Assembly (NCBI GenBank): GCA_963693285.1
Contig: OY848922.1
Coordinates: forward strand, 1,414,923 to 1,478,922
DNA length: 64,000 nucleotides
Direction of reading: 5' to 3'
From: Xestospongia muta
Taxonomy: Eukaryota > Porifera > Demospongiae > Haplosclerida > Petrosiidae
How positions within the stretch are numbered: the stretch's first letter is position 1; every line of letters starts with the position of its first letter. The notes below the pieces were generated by a model. The model had not been told where the DNA came from. It saw only the letters and a program-made list of their open reading frames with translations, and did not search any database. This document shows positions 15,591 through 27,912 of the stretch, piece after piece. Made by a program: the position numbers and the translations under genes.

Positions 15591-16556
15591 ATGGCAAGTA
15601 AAGAAGCCAGTCGTTCTCTAATCAAAGAAAATGAATTACCAGCAAAGATAAAGAAAATATCAGTGTTTGAAATTATAAGCCTGTCTCTCACTACAGTTAT
15701 TTTGTTGGCAACATTTGTTGTCAATGGTTTAGCAGCCTCTAATGATGCTTCTATGTTTGGTTTTCAAAATGGTACTAGAAATATCTCTGATGAGTATTAT
15801 ACAGAGATAACTCCTGCTGGTTGGACATTTGCTATCTGGGGTATCATCTATGCTTGGCAGGTCGTTTGGATACTATATGGCTGGTCTTTTGTCTTTCGAC
15901 CCTCCTTCAACAAAACTATCACTCCAGTAGTGTATCTTCTCTATGGATTTACAAACATCTGTAACATCATTTGGACTTATCTCTGGGGTAATGAATATCC
16001 CCAGGTTGCGTTTCCTTTTATTTTTCTGATAGCTGTGTCTCTTTGGGCTGCAATTGGAGTTGAAGTTGTTTATCTGTACAAGCAACTACCATTGAGTGAT
16101 CACACAAAATGGTTCAAACTAGATTTCTATATCACTCAAATTGTGGTAGTGAATGGATTAGCTATATATGCTACATGGGTGACCATAGCTACATTGATCA
16201 ACTTCTCAATAGTTCTCGAGTATTACGCTAACTTAGATGGCACTGATGTAGATACAGCAGCTCTGAGTATACTTACATTTTTACTCTCGTTGTACTTTAT
16301 TTTAGAGAATACGATTCTTGATCGATTCCTTCGATTTGTTTTTATCATATATCTTGTTGTGATATGGGCACTATCTGGAGTGCTTTCTGCACATTATGGA
16401 GATGATGATGAGAACAGACGTAATAGTATCTTTACACTTGTGTTACTTATCATCACTATTATATTGTTTATAATAAGATTCATACTGTGGGTAATGTTTG
16501 CTTTCTTTAGGCCTTGGATTACTTCTCGTCGCTATTCTTTCAAACCAGTGGATTAA
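15591..16556 (+). CDS. Multi-pass membrane protein of unknown function, copy 3
   Basis: Single exon, 321 aa, alignable end to end with copy 2. Most differences lie in the first 20 residues, the loop around residues 54-65 and the extreme C-terminus; the membrane segments are almost unchanged. It has one extra Asp at the GATGATGAT run where copy 1 suffered its 49-bp duplication. The 3' end converges on RECQL4 on the other strand, with about 310 bp between the two stop codons. Function unknown; see copy 2 for the visible features. Confidence 0.85.
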   Translation: MASKEASRSLIKENELPAKIKKISVFEIISLSLTTVILLATFVVNGLAASNDASMFGFQNGTRNISDEYYTEITPAGWTFAIWGIIYAWQVVWILYGWSFVFRPSFNKTITPVVYLLYGFTNICNIIWTYLWGNEYPQVAFPFIFLIAVSLWAAIGVEVVYLYKQLPLSDHTKWFKLDFYITQIVVVNGLAIYATWVTIATLINFSIVLEYYANLDGTDVDTAALSILTFLLSLYFILENTILDRFLRFVFIIYLVVIWALSGVLSAHYGDDDENRRNSIFTLVLLIITIILFIIRFILWVMFAFFRPWITSRRYSFKPVD

Positions 16557-16824
16557 CTAGACAATGAACTATTAACTGCTAATGTTATGTATAGTTGATT
16601 CCCTTAATTGATTTTGTTAAGTTTTATAATTTGAATGAAGATGAAAATGATTGAAATTTGTAGCCATTGTACTGCAGAATAATTATACATATACACAGTG
16701 TGCATGCAATATTATAATAGTCCCTGCCATTAAAACCTTCAAGTCACATGACTCAAAACTTATTGCAACCTGTAACGTGTATACACTGAAATAATTTTTA
16801 CTAAGTAATAACTTACAGAATATT

Positions 16825-16841
16825 AATAAAGCTCCTTTATT
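16825..16841. promoter_or_regulatory. Facing poly(A) signals of convergent genes
   Basis: AATAAA on the plus strand (16825-16830) lies 268 bp after the copy-3 stop. AATAAA on the minus strand (16841-16836) lies 29 bp after the RECQL4 stop. If both are used, the two transcripts end within the same few dozen bases. Confidence 0.5.
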
Positions 16842-16869
16842 TTTGATATGAATTAATAAATTAATGTAA

Positions 16870-19800
16870 TTATTTATGATTAAATTTTATCAATTCTTCA
16901 GTAGCCATACTAGTCAATATATTGAAGTCAACATTTAAATGCTTTCTCCAAAATTGGCGACATTTACCCCACACTTCAGCTGGGTAACATGGACTTGATA
17001 TGCCCTGAAGTATTCTAGCTATAGTCCTTCCAGTGAACTGATGGTCGTCATAGCAACTCAATAAAGCTTGTATATCATGACGTATGTGATATGCTTGTCT
17101 CTCAGTAAGGGATTGATCTGACTGATAATAGTGAGTTATGCCTAGTGAATGGAGGTAGTCTGAATCAAGTTTATCATTGAAGTATAATTGTAACAATTTC
17201 TTTAAAGATGGACTGCCTTGTCCTTCATCTCTGTAGCTAGTTTGTGAAGCATGTTTTAAAATTGAATATAAACAATATAATCTCTCAACATCTCTTGCTT
17301 CCCTTTCTTTGACTTTCTTTAAAAGTTGTTCACTTATCATGTCTTTCTCATCATCAGTAATATCTCCCCGTGATGCCAAATGAAATGACATATTATTGAA
17401 CTCTACTGTTACAGTACTACTGTGTCCAGCAAAACTAGTATTGTAATCATTGAATTGAAGATCTCGGAGGACTTGGTATACTACCACTGAGTCACATTGT
17501 AATGTATTAGCCACTTGTGTCAATGAAAATGACACTGAACTGGACTGATCAGTATAAGTACCTACAATACACAGAACAAGATTATATGATACTCCTTTGT
17601 GTACATGTTGATGTATTTTTGATAGCATTTGTTATGAAAGGAGATGATTGCTATTTTTTGCTTTTTATTTCTAAAAATAATGCAACATTTTTGTTCTGGT
17701 TGATAAAATAAAGCGTTTTGTCAAATATTATTTTCTTTGGTAAGGAAAGAAAATAACAAACCAGATTACGACAACATTCATTAATATTCACTGGTAAAAT
17801 AAAGAACATCAATCCTCTAAATATTGCACTTAACAAAGGACACTTCAGTTAGAGATAACTGTAACACCCAGAAAAAGCGAGTGTACACAAGAGACAGTGT
17901 GGTTAGTTAGTATACACCACAATGTTTTTTTTACTAATGAGATGTGACCAGGTTTGAAAGGGAAGACAAAACAAGTTTCACCTTGCCTTGTCAGTTGTTG
18001 TTAATCAAAGGACTAACAAAGGGTTAAACTCTTTTACAAATAGTTTCCTCACCTTTGTTCCTTTCAATGTTGACTCCAACATTAACTGCTGGGACTCGTT
18101 TAGTGAGGACTTTCAATTGTCCAGATCCTCCGTAACACTTTAGACAACATGTATCATTGATAGGGTTTAACACTTCTATCCAACCATGAGATTCTAAGTA
18201 ACATAACATTGTTGCTAAAGTCTCCTCTTTAAGATCAAGGGAGTGGATAAGGGAATCAATAGAAATAGCTACCTCGTGTCCAGAACAACCTGGGATTACA
18301 GAGAAATAAAATGTAATTATTGGATTATAAGACACCATACCAAACCTGGGGTTTCATCTAAAAATTTGTTTAAGGGGAGGCAAATTTGGAATGTAGTTAA
18401 GTAAGGAGGGAGCAATGGTTTTAGACCCTACTCTATTTCCAAGGGGGCATGCCCCTTCCTCCCTCCACATTAATGAGACCCAGGAAATCATATCTAATGT
18501 CTTAATGTATTGTTAATATAGTCATACTGATACAAAAAGTACAATGCAGTTATGTTATGGTAAAGCTGCATGGACTAAGTATATGTACATGAACATTGAG
18601 AGAAGCTGTAAGTAACCCACCAATTAGTGACTACAGCAAATAATTGGTGACTAGTAGTTGTTAAAATATTAGTATATTGGTATTGTTATGCTACCTTTAT
18701 CTGCAGTGTTTGTTTGATGGTTAGTTTCTATTGTAGTACAGGAGCAAGATGGAAATATATGTTGTATTAGTTGTTTGACAGAGAAATAATCCACGCTATT
18801 AGAATATATATGACGTCTTAACTCTAATTGATCAGTTCCCTAAAAGAGTTAAAAATAGAGGAAAATTCTTATGTTAAAAAATTATGAAAGACTGCAATAT
18901 TATTACAATCTTATACTATTGATTAAATGTGTGTTCTTTTAATGTTAATTGATAAAATATTATACTTCAATTTTTGCTAGTTCTCTTACTTTGTCATCTA
19001 TGAAAGTATGGCAATATGCAGGTTCTCCATCTCGTCCAGCCCTTCCTATCTCCTGTACAAATGACTCAAAACTCTGCGGCATGTTATAATGTATCACAGC
19101 TCTCACATCGGCCTTATTGAGTCCCATACCAAAGGCAACAGTGGCGACAATAATACGTAATTTTCCCGACATAAAGTCTGTCTGAACTTTTTTACGATGG
19201 GCAGGTGATTGACCAGCATGATAACATTCTGCAGCCCATGTGATTTTACGACGTTTTCCACCTCGTTTGGGTCTGTTAGAGCTATGAATATCGTTATCAC
19301 TAGTCATTTCGGAGTGGTCATGTGACATGTATTGTAAAGACGTTCGTAGTAATTGAGCAACTCGTTCTGTTGTTTGTTGTCTTGTACAATAAATGATGAT
19401 TGATTCACAACTATTAAATGGAGAGGATTGTAAGAGGTCAAGCAATGCCTGTCGTGAAAGAGAGAATAATAACACCTGAAACATTTAATCAGTAGAACAT
19501 GTAACTTTATGCAATCAAAATGACTTGATAAGTACTGTACATGTATTTCATTTTAGGCTCACTACAATATATACATGCATCACAGAATATTTTTGCATAC
19601 TAAATAGTATATCTCAGTAGATTATTGTATACTAACTAGTATATCTCAGTAGATTATTATATACTAACTAGTATATCTCAGTAGATTATTGTATACTAAC
19701 TAGTATATCTCAGTATATTATTGTATATTAACTAGAATATCCAGTACATTATTGTATACTACATTTGTGACTAGTATATCATACATACTTGTTCTCTGTT

Positions 19801-22800
19801 CACTTCACATGACACTGAAATAACCAAATTATCTGGTACAGCTGATCCCAATATAATGTCTTCCTCTCTGATATTCAGTAACTGTGCTATATTATTAACT
19901 GTAGATTGACTGGCTGTAGCTGTAATTGCTAACAGACATTGAACTCCTAATTGTTGTTTTAAGACCTATATTAGATATAATGAGTTCCAGTAATAGTAGT
20001 ACATGTATTTATAGTACATTCATAGATGGATAGATAGTCTGATGGATGGGTTAATAGAAGGATGTATGGATGTACAGATAAGCAAATGGATGTATGGATG
20101 AATACATGGTCAGGTTGATGGATGTATGGATGGATAAATGGAAAATTCAACATTTAAATTGCCAACCTTATGTACTCTGAAATAAGTAGGTCTAAAATTA
20201 TGGCTCCATTCTGACAGACAGTGAGCTTCATCGATACAGGCAAAAGCTATAGGTGGAAGCCGATGAGCCATCAAGGAACTCCAGCCATTATTGTAAGCCC
20301 CTCCCACAAGTGTCTCTGGTGAGATAAAGAGTACGCTGATCAGACCAGATCTCAAATCAGTGAGAATACGATCTCTCTGTTGATGTGAAAGACTAGTGTG
20401 TAGACAAGCACCGGAGAGACCAGCTGGAAGGTTCTTGACCTATAATATAAATATACGAGAATGGAAACCTTTAAGTTATCTTCCCTGTCTTATCTTGGTT
20501 ACCTGGTCCTCCATGAGAGAGATAAGAGGAGACACAACTAACGTAAGACAAGGAGAACGTTGAGAATATAAATATGAAGGCAGCTGATAGCAGAGTGATT
20601 TACCCGCTCCAGTTGGCTGAACCAATAGTGTTGATATACCTATAACATATGGTAATAACACATTATAATACAATGATTTCTTACTTTACCTGAGAGAACT
20701 TGTAAAACTGTTCTCTTCTGTCCTGGCTTGAAGTCCTTGTGACCAAATTGTCTCAGTGTAGTTAGTACATCATTAGGAACAGCTGTTGATATGTCAAAGA
20801 TACTTCATATGTGAACTAACTTGACTTACTTTCTGTAATATTGTTGTCTTGTACTGCCAAAAGTGGCTCTACAGTCATTTGTTTGGTTGGTATATCAGTT
20901 TGTTGTACTATACTTTGAGTCATCTTTTCTCCATTAAGAGGTTGGGTTATCATGGAGGTTGAAGTTTTGTCAATGTTCCTGTCTTCTTTAATCTCTTCTC
21001 TTGGTCTTTTCTGTGTGACTTCTTCAACTGAAGGAAAAGGACAAGAAGAGTTTATCTCTTCTAACAAGAGATTATCCTCCTCAAACATGCCAGAAGTATC
21101 ATCAGTAAATTCCACTGACTCGCCATTAAAAGTACCAAGATTATTGAAACCTCCTTTATCAGTACAATTTCTTGCCCAATGACCAGGCTTGCCGCACTTG
21201 AAGCAAACATTGTAACCTTTTCTACGCTGACCTCCACCACCTGTATCTTGGTCGCTGTTATTAGCTCTCCATTTCTGTTTCTGCTTCCATTGTTGTCTCT
21301 TGTATTGAGCACCTGTAATTCTTGTAGATTTACGAGAGAACCGTTTGACTTTCATGTTCAAACGAACAAAGTTATCACTGACAGGAGTACCACTACATAA
21401 AAGAAAATTGTGCAGTTACATACAACATACATAAGTATGTACATTAAGTCTTCTAGTAAGCCAACTGTACATTTTAACAGCAAGCAAGTAGTCTCATAGA
21501 GTCAGTTCCACTTTGCTTAGGCAAGAAAAGGGAGAGGTTTGCTCTGTGAGACTAGTTAGCAAGGACACTCATAACAACAAGAGTGCTAAGTATAAATCAT
21601 TAATATTACCAGTGGTATCTCTAATTTAATATCACTGACCTTTTTCTTTTAATTGATGCGGAGATATCACTCCTTGTGTTGACTGTTGGTATGATGCTTA
21701 GTGTGGTAGAGTTTGGCTCAGACTGATTCCCATGTTCCAGTTCCTGTACTATGTCCTCCCCTTGAGTATCTCTAGTATGTAGTTCTCGTAGGCTTTTAAC
21801 TGTTACCATGTTGTCTGTCTCTGTGTCTTCTTTATTACTTAATGTGTCTATTTCTACATTGTCCTCAATCAATGAGTCTAATATAACATCAGTTGTCAGA
21901 TTTTTCTTTTCAAAGGACAGAGATGAGTCTACAGTTGACATTAAGATGGATTCTGTGGGATGAGATAAAATAGGAGATGAGTCTACAGTTGACACTAAGA
22001 TGGATTCTGTGGGATGAGATAAAGTAAAACAACAAGGTTCAAATTGGTTGACTGAATCAAATGCGTTCTCTTGAGAGCTGTTCACTATGACTGTTGCTTT
22101 CTCTTGGCTAGCTACTCTTCCTTCTAACCAATCAAAGCAACTGCCAGTAGATATTCTAGTGTCTTTATGACTGGTCTTCATAGAATCAGAAATGATAGAT
22201 TCTGAAGAACTGGTATCCAAATTAGGTTTAACATGATCTAGCCACACTTCTGATATTCCATGCCCATGTTTGAGTTTGGGTTTGTGGATGGAGGCAACAA
22301 TAGCATCAGGTGGATTGTCGTCCTCAACAGATCTGTAGTAGTGATAATAGACATGACAAACGATTGTACTTAGTACATACCTTGATGGTAGTTCAGTAAG
22401 GATACTGATGTCTCTAATTTTATGAACACCTTTTTTCAAAGACTCAATATCAATTTCTGTTACTTCAGTGACCAATGGGAGTGTCTCATTAGCAGGTGTT
22501 ATGTCAGGGGCTAATCCATTTGATTTACCCACGTCTTTAGTGATGTCATTACTGGTATCTTTAAGAACTGTTGTATAACCGACTCCTTTAATCCATTTTC
22601 TTGTTTTTTGAGGACGACTTACTCCGACAGTTTCTTGTTTTGGAATCTTTTGAAATGCTTTATTTAAGAATTGACCAAAGACAGCGGTAGTGGTTGTAGG
22701 TTGAGTGCTCGAGTTTGTTATCGATGATGTAATATTTTTAGGTTTTTTACATTGAGTACTATAAAATAATTGTGTCTTGAGCTGATGGTATTCTTTGTAA

Positions 22801-23193
22801 GTTGCTATTAATGATAAAATATAATAGTCAATACAACTCAAATTAGAGGGCGAGGTCATTACAAATATTCCATGCTCAAACCTAAGCCTGGGTCTGAGGC
22901 AGGCTATTTGAATTCCAAAGTTAAACTCACCTTTTATATCAGCTGGACTATTGTTAATATCATTCTATTACAATAATGGAAGTAACCATAACTCATATTA
23001 TAAAGTTTACCTTAGTTGGCTTATGGCCGTGGCTTTGCTCAAACACTCCCTCCCACTCTTTGAGTTCCTTCTTTAAATTCAATAAACGTTTCTTCACACT
23101 GCTGCTTTCTCCTAGGAAATAACCACAATATTGAGTCAAGCACACTCAAGTCTGAAACTAACCTTCATTGTCGACGCTATTACTTGAAGACAT
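16870..23193 (-). CDS. RECQL4: RECQL4 helicase with Sld2-like N-terminus and CCHC zinc knuckle
   Basis: Thirteen exons, 1385 aa: 23193-23163, 23111-23011, 22964-22931, 22804-21640, 21392-20830, 20782-20690, 20639-20503, 20439-20167, 19965-19789, 19475-18966, 18839-18695, 18289-18053 and 17561-16870. RECQL4 is a nuclear 3'-5' DNA helicase needed for replication initiation and repair. Visible in order: an Sld2-type head ([18 protein letters not shown] then [11 protein letters not shown] then YKEYHQLK), a long Ser/Thr-rich linker, the [11 protein letters not shown] basic block, a CCHC knuckle (C507, C510, H515, C520), the RecQ entry motif [10 protein letters not shown], Walker A with Lys676, the DEAH box 778-781, motif III TATAS, motif [13 protein letters not shown] near 999-1009, and a RECQL4-type C-terminal region ending [23 protein letters not shown] and HRDC domains are absent, as usual for this branch. 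The start follows a probable E2F site. Confidence 0.97.
19597..19770. repeat. About 32-bp tandem repeat in RECQL4 intron 9
   Basis: Four to five imperfect units containing ACTAGTATATCTCAGTAGA, lying between exons 9 and 10 of RECQL4. No open coding meaning. Confidence 0.8.
21922..22024 (-). repeat. In-frame 54-bp duplication in the RECQL4 linker
   Basis: Two adjacent 54-bp units (21922-21975 and 21976 to about 22024) give a near-exact 18-residue repeat (HPTESILxSTVDSS) in the disordered Ser/Thr-rich region of exon 4. It keeps the frame. Confidence 0.85.
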
Positions 23194-23310
23194 AATAATA
23201 GAGTTCAATATTTCCCGCGAAGATTGTTCTTTGCCACACCCACAACCCACCACCAAGATCATTGCAGTGGAGGTGTGGCTCCATCTCTCTCTCTCTCAAG
23301 TGCTCTACCA
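23194..23310. promoter_or_regulatory. Divergent RECQL4 / P450 promoter with E2F-type site
   Basis: RECQL4 (minus, start 23193) and the first P450 gene (plus, start 23311) are separated by 117 bp. TTTCCCGCGA at 23211-23220 matches the E2F consensus TTTSSCGC and lies about 18 bp upstream of the RECQL4 ATG, which fits a replication gene. A CT run at 23286-23297 lies on the P450 side. Confidence 0.6.
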
Positions 23311-25525
23311 ATGCTTGCTTTCTTCTGTAGAGGTTTACAACGTTCTTCTCAGCATAAGTGTCTGTTATGGAGGAATATGTCCACTTCATCCACATCACCT
23401 GAGGGTGCTCATGATGTCAAGCCATACTCAGCCATTCCAATGAAGAAAGGTCTTCCATTTTTGGGAAGAAGTTTAGACTATATTGGACAAGATGTACGTG
23501 ACAAACCACACAAAGTATTATTTACTCGAGTTAATGAACTAGGTCCCATCTTTCGTGAGAGAGTTGTCTCAACATTACCAGAAATGTTAATCGTATGCGA
23601 TCCTAATGATGTGGAGATAGTATTTCGTGCTGATGGGGTGTGGCCTATACGACCTAACATTCCTGTTTGGGAAGAACTTAGAAAATTGCAAAAGATACCA
23701 CTTGGCATGTTTTTGTCGTAAGTATTAACAATTTAATGTATATGTAACAATAATGTACAAATAAATTGTGATATTATGGCAATACAATTTCCTCTTAGTA
23801 CTAACTATGAGGAGTGGTATCGTCAACGTCGACCTGTATCTCAGTTTATGATGAAACCTCCCAAAGTTGCTGAGTATCATGAGAATTTTAATCAAGTTTC
23901 TGCTGATCTGTTGAAAGCTATTAGACAAGTACGTGATCCTGAGAGTTATATACTCCAGGATGTGCCTAGTCTCCTCTTTAAATGGTCATTTGAATGTAAG
24001 TGATGTTTAGAACTAATTTAAATTGTTTACAAGCTAAAAATCCTGGTAACAGTAAACATTTCATATCATATTTGAATTGATGGCCAAATAATGGGAGGAA
24101 AGAAATCAATGGATGAACAAATGTATACACTGGTATATTGATGAATTATTTTTCTCTATAGCCATTGCTTACTTTGTTCTTGGTAAGAGACTAGGTTGTC
24201 TTAACATTGGCAACATTCCTGAACTTTGTCAGGATTTTATTGACCAGATACAAGATTTCTTAACAGCAACACAAGATATATTGTTCAGCCTTCCTTTACA
24301 CAAGGTGTATGCTACAAAAGCTTGGAAGAAATTATACAGAGCCCACAAGAGGACTTATGAAATTTCTTTGAAACATATCTCAGACAAGATGGAACAAATT
24401 AAAGAAAAAGATGAAGAGTTGTTAACAAATGATGAAGTTCCTGAAAAAGTTGATTTTTTAACATACATGATACATCGTGGTGAACTTAGCATTGAAGAGA
24501 TATCCATTAATGCAGCAGATTTGTTGATAGCTGGTATTGATACTGTAAGTGATAATAATTATTACTTTTGTCTCTTTTAATACTGAACAAAAGATTAGAT
24601 TCTCATTGTAATTTTATTCTTAATACTGCCACTATATGGAACAAGTCTTTGTATTAATACTTACCTGCTCTGTCTTTATTAATTTACATTAAAATAACTC
24701 ATGTTCTTTCTCTTTCAGACCTCCTATACTTTGGTGTGGTGTCTCTATTGTTTAGCTACTAATCCTGAGGTTCAGGTCAAGTTACGAGATGAAGTTATGC
24801 AAGTGGTAGGAGATAATGAGATTGTAACTCCAGCTCATATTCACAGTATGCCTTATCTTAGAAACTGCATTAAAGAAACACTACGGTAAGTTGTGACTGC
24901 TTGATAAAAGAGCATTAATTCTATGTACTCTCTCCTTCATTACAGGCTATATCCACTAGCTCCAAATAACACAAGGATAGTGAAGGAAGATATTATCTTG
25001 TCAGGATATAAAGTGCCAAAGGATGTGAGTTATAATGTTTAAAATTTGAAATTATTCACGTTGTATATTGAGACAACAAAAAATGGATATGAGTAACCTC
25101 ATTTTATGAAGTACAAGGCTAGCTTGCTATTGTCAACATATAGCATTGCACCATTGTGTGTAGTTTATGTAGACAATATTCTATCTGTTGTATTACTAAA
25201 TTTTATTCCACAGACTTATGTGGTCATGTCAAATTTTGGTATGGGACGACTACCTTATCTTTTTCCTGAACCAGAAGATTTCAAACCTGAACGATGGGAG
25301 AAGTCATCAATAGATCTTCCTCATCAATTTGCCTCTTTACCATTTGGGTTTGGTCCTAGAATGTGTGTTGGTCGTCGTGTGGCTGAGTTAGAGTTACACA
25401 TTGCTTTGTCTCACATTATAAATAACTTCAAGATTGGATATCATGAAGGAACTCCCATTGAACCAATACAGAAAGTGTTTACATTGCCAGAGAGACAAGT
25501 CAATCTGAGTTTTCAGGAAGTTTAA
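23311..25525 (+). CDS. Mitochondrial-clan cytochrome P450, copy 1
   Basis: Six exons, 514 aa: 23311-23717, 23799-23995, 24162-24544, 24719-24885, 24946-25024 and 25214-25525. It is a haem monooxygenase, and the sequence resembles the CYP11/24/27 mitochondrial clan, which takes electrons from adrenodoxin. The N-terminus (MLAFFCRGLQRSSQHK) is Arg-rich with no acidic residue and no long membrane anchor, fitting a mitochondrial presequence. Visible motifs are the I-helix AGIDTTSYT, ExxR at E382-R385 (ETLR), PERW near 436-439, and the haem loop FGFGPRMCVG with ligand Cys462. An upstream ATG at 23224 is in frame, but the homologous start of copy 2 supports 23311. Substrate unknown; a sterol or lipid is plausible from the clan only. 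Confidence 0.95.
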
Positions 25526-25769
25526 CAGAATATCAAATCATTTATAATTCTCCTCATATGATTTTCATCAATTCAAATATAGTACAAGTTGATACAAAAA
25601 TGACAGACTTCTCTAAGATTGAAAAGCAGGATGTAGAAAATATTACAAATTTACACATAATCATTATTAGGGACAAAATATAACATCGGATTGCACTTTG
25701 CCACGCCCACATTATGCAGTGATTGTGTGTGGCTCGATGTGTCATCATCCTTGATCCAACAATCCAGCA
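25526..25769. other. Short spacer between the P450 copies
   Basis: 244 bp. The part just before the second start (GCCACGCCCAC at about 25699 and GGATCCAACAATCC-like DNA after it) partly echoes the region before copy 1 (GCCACACCCACAACCC at 23233), suggesting that promoter DNA was duplicated with the gene. No coding sequence was seen. Confidence 0.55.
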
Positions 25770-27912
25770 ATGCTTTCTTTTAGAGGATTACAATGTTCTT
25801 TTCTGCATCATCGTCTGTTATGGAGACTGATATCTACTTCAATATCATTGCAGTCTAAAAATGCTCATGATGTCAAGCCATACTCAGCCATTCCAACCAA
25901 GAAAGGTCTTCCATTTTTGGGAAGAGGTCTAGACTATATGGGACAAGATGTACGTGATAAATCATATAAAGTGCTCTTTTCTCGAGTTAATGAGCTAGGT
26001 CCTATTTTTCGTGAGAGAGTTGTCTCAACATTACCAGAAATGTTAGTTGTATGTGATCCTAATGATGTGGAGATAGTATTTCGTGCTGATGGGGTGTGGC
26101 CTCTACGACGTAACATTCCTGTTTGGGAAGAACTTAGAAAATGGCAAAAGATACCATTTGGCATGCTGATGTCGTAAGTATTGTTAACTAGCAAACGTAT
26201 AATAACTATTTACTATATTAGTTAAGGATTATCTGTGTTATAAATACTGTCGTATTTCCTCTTAGTACTAACTATGAGGACTGGTATCGTCAACGTCGAC
26301 CTGTATCTCAGTTTATGATGAAACCGCCCAAAGTTGCTGAGTATCACGAGAATTTTAATCAAGTTTCTGCTGATCTGTTGAAAGCTATTAGACAAGTACG
26401 TGATCCGGAGAGTTATATACTGCAGGATGTGCCTAGTCTCCTCTTTAAATGGTCATTTGAATGTAAGTGAGAAATATTGTCAGTGTTTTATTTTAAATTG
26501 AGATCAATTGTTGCTGTAGAAAAAGTGTAGATATGTTAAAAAAATATTTAATTCTTTTCTAAATTTACCTAAGAAAATCAGTGATGGTAGATAGATGGAT
26601 TAGAATATATGAAATGATCTTAAAATAACAGAGTTAACTATTATGTTTTTCTCTATAGCCATTGCTTACTTTGTTCTTGGTAAGAGACTAGGTTGTCTTA
26701 ACATTGGCAACATTCCTGAAGTTTGTCAGGACTTTATTGACCAGATACAAGATTTCTTAGCAGCAACACAAGATATATTGTTCAGCCTTCCTTTACACAA
26801 GGTGTATGCTACAAAAGCTTGGAAGAAATTATACAGAGCCCAGAAGAGAACTTACGAAATTTCTATGAAACATATCTCAGACAAGATGGAAGAAATTAAA
26901 GAAAAAGATGAAGACTTGTTAACAAATGATGAGGTTCCTGAAAAAGTTGATTTTTTAACATACATGATACATCGTGGTGAACTTAGCATTGAAGAGATAT
27001 CCATTAATGCATCAGATTTGATAGGAGGTGGTGTAGATACTGTAAGTAATAATAATTACTTTTGTCTCTTTTAATACTGAACAAAATTCCACTTGTTTTG
27101 GATATTGCATATTCACTAACTAAGCATGACTATAGAAGTTGCCTTTATATGCTTTTCTATTGATAGCTCTTGTATTTAATATCTATTTTTACTTAATTGA
27201 TCATTTCAGACCTCCTATACTTTGGTGTGGTGTCTTTATAACTTAGCTACTAATCCTGAAGTTCAGATCAAGTTACGAGATGAAGTTATGAAAGTGTTAG
27301 GAGATAATGAGATTGTAACTCCAGCTCATATTCACAATATGCCTTATCTTAGAAATTGTATAAGAGAGACATTAAGGTGAGATGTTAGTCTTCTGTGTAT
27401 AGTGACAATGTTGCATTGTCTTTTCATTACAGGTTATATCCACTAGCTCCTAACAATGTAAGGACAGTGAAGGAAGATGTTATCTTGTCAGGATATAAAG
27501 TTCCAAAAGATGTAAGTGATTAGAATCTGTATTCTTTTTAAAAATATTTTAATGCAATATGCTAATAAGAAGCAACATATATTATGTTCTGGTTCCACAG
27601 ACCTATGTGTTAATGCCTACTCTGGTCATGGGACGACTACCTCATCTTTTTCTAGAACCAGAGGATTTCAAACCTGAACGATGGGAGAAGTCATCAACAG
27701 ATCTTCCTCATCAATTTGCCTCTTTACCATTTGGGTTTGGTCCTAGAATGTGTGTTGGTCGTCGTGTGGCTGAGTTAGAGTTACACATTGCTTTGTCTCG
27801 CACTATAAATAACTTCAAGATTGGATATCATGAAGGAACTCCCATTGAACCAATACAGAAGGTGTTTACATTGCCAGAGAGACAAGTCAATCTGAGTTTT
27901 CAGGAAATATAA
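25770..27912 (+). CDS. Mitochondrial-clan cytochrome P450, copy 2
   Basis: Six exons, 513 aa: 25770-26173, 26266-26462, 26659-27041, 27210-27376, 27433-27511 and 27601-27912. Tandem duplicate of the gene at 23311: all exon lengths after the first are identical and protein differences are few, while intron bodies have largely diverged. The presequence also differs (MLSFRGLQCSFLHHR). The I-helix reads GGGVDTTSYT instead of AGIDTTSYT, and the stretch before PERW reads LVMGRLPHLFLE instead of FGMGRLPYLFPE. These changes line the substrate pocket or approach in P450s and may alter specificity. ExxR and the haem Cys (461) are intact. A poly(A) signal AATAAA at 28009-28014 lies about 100 bp past the stop. 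Confidence 0.95.

Noticed and set aside
15873..16085. Minus-strand frame opposite membrane-protein copy 3
   Set aside because: Shadow frame of a strongly conserved coding strand; no homologue-like features and no splice context.
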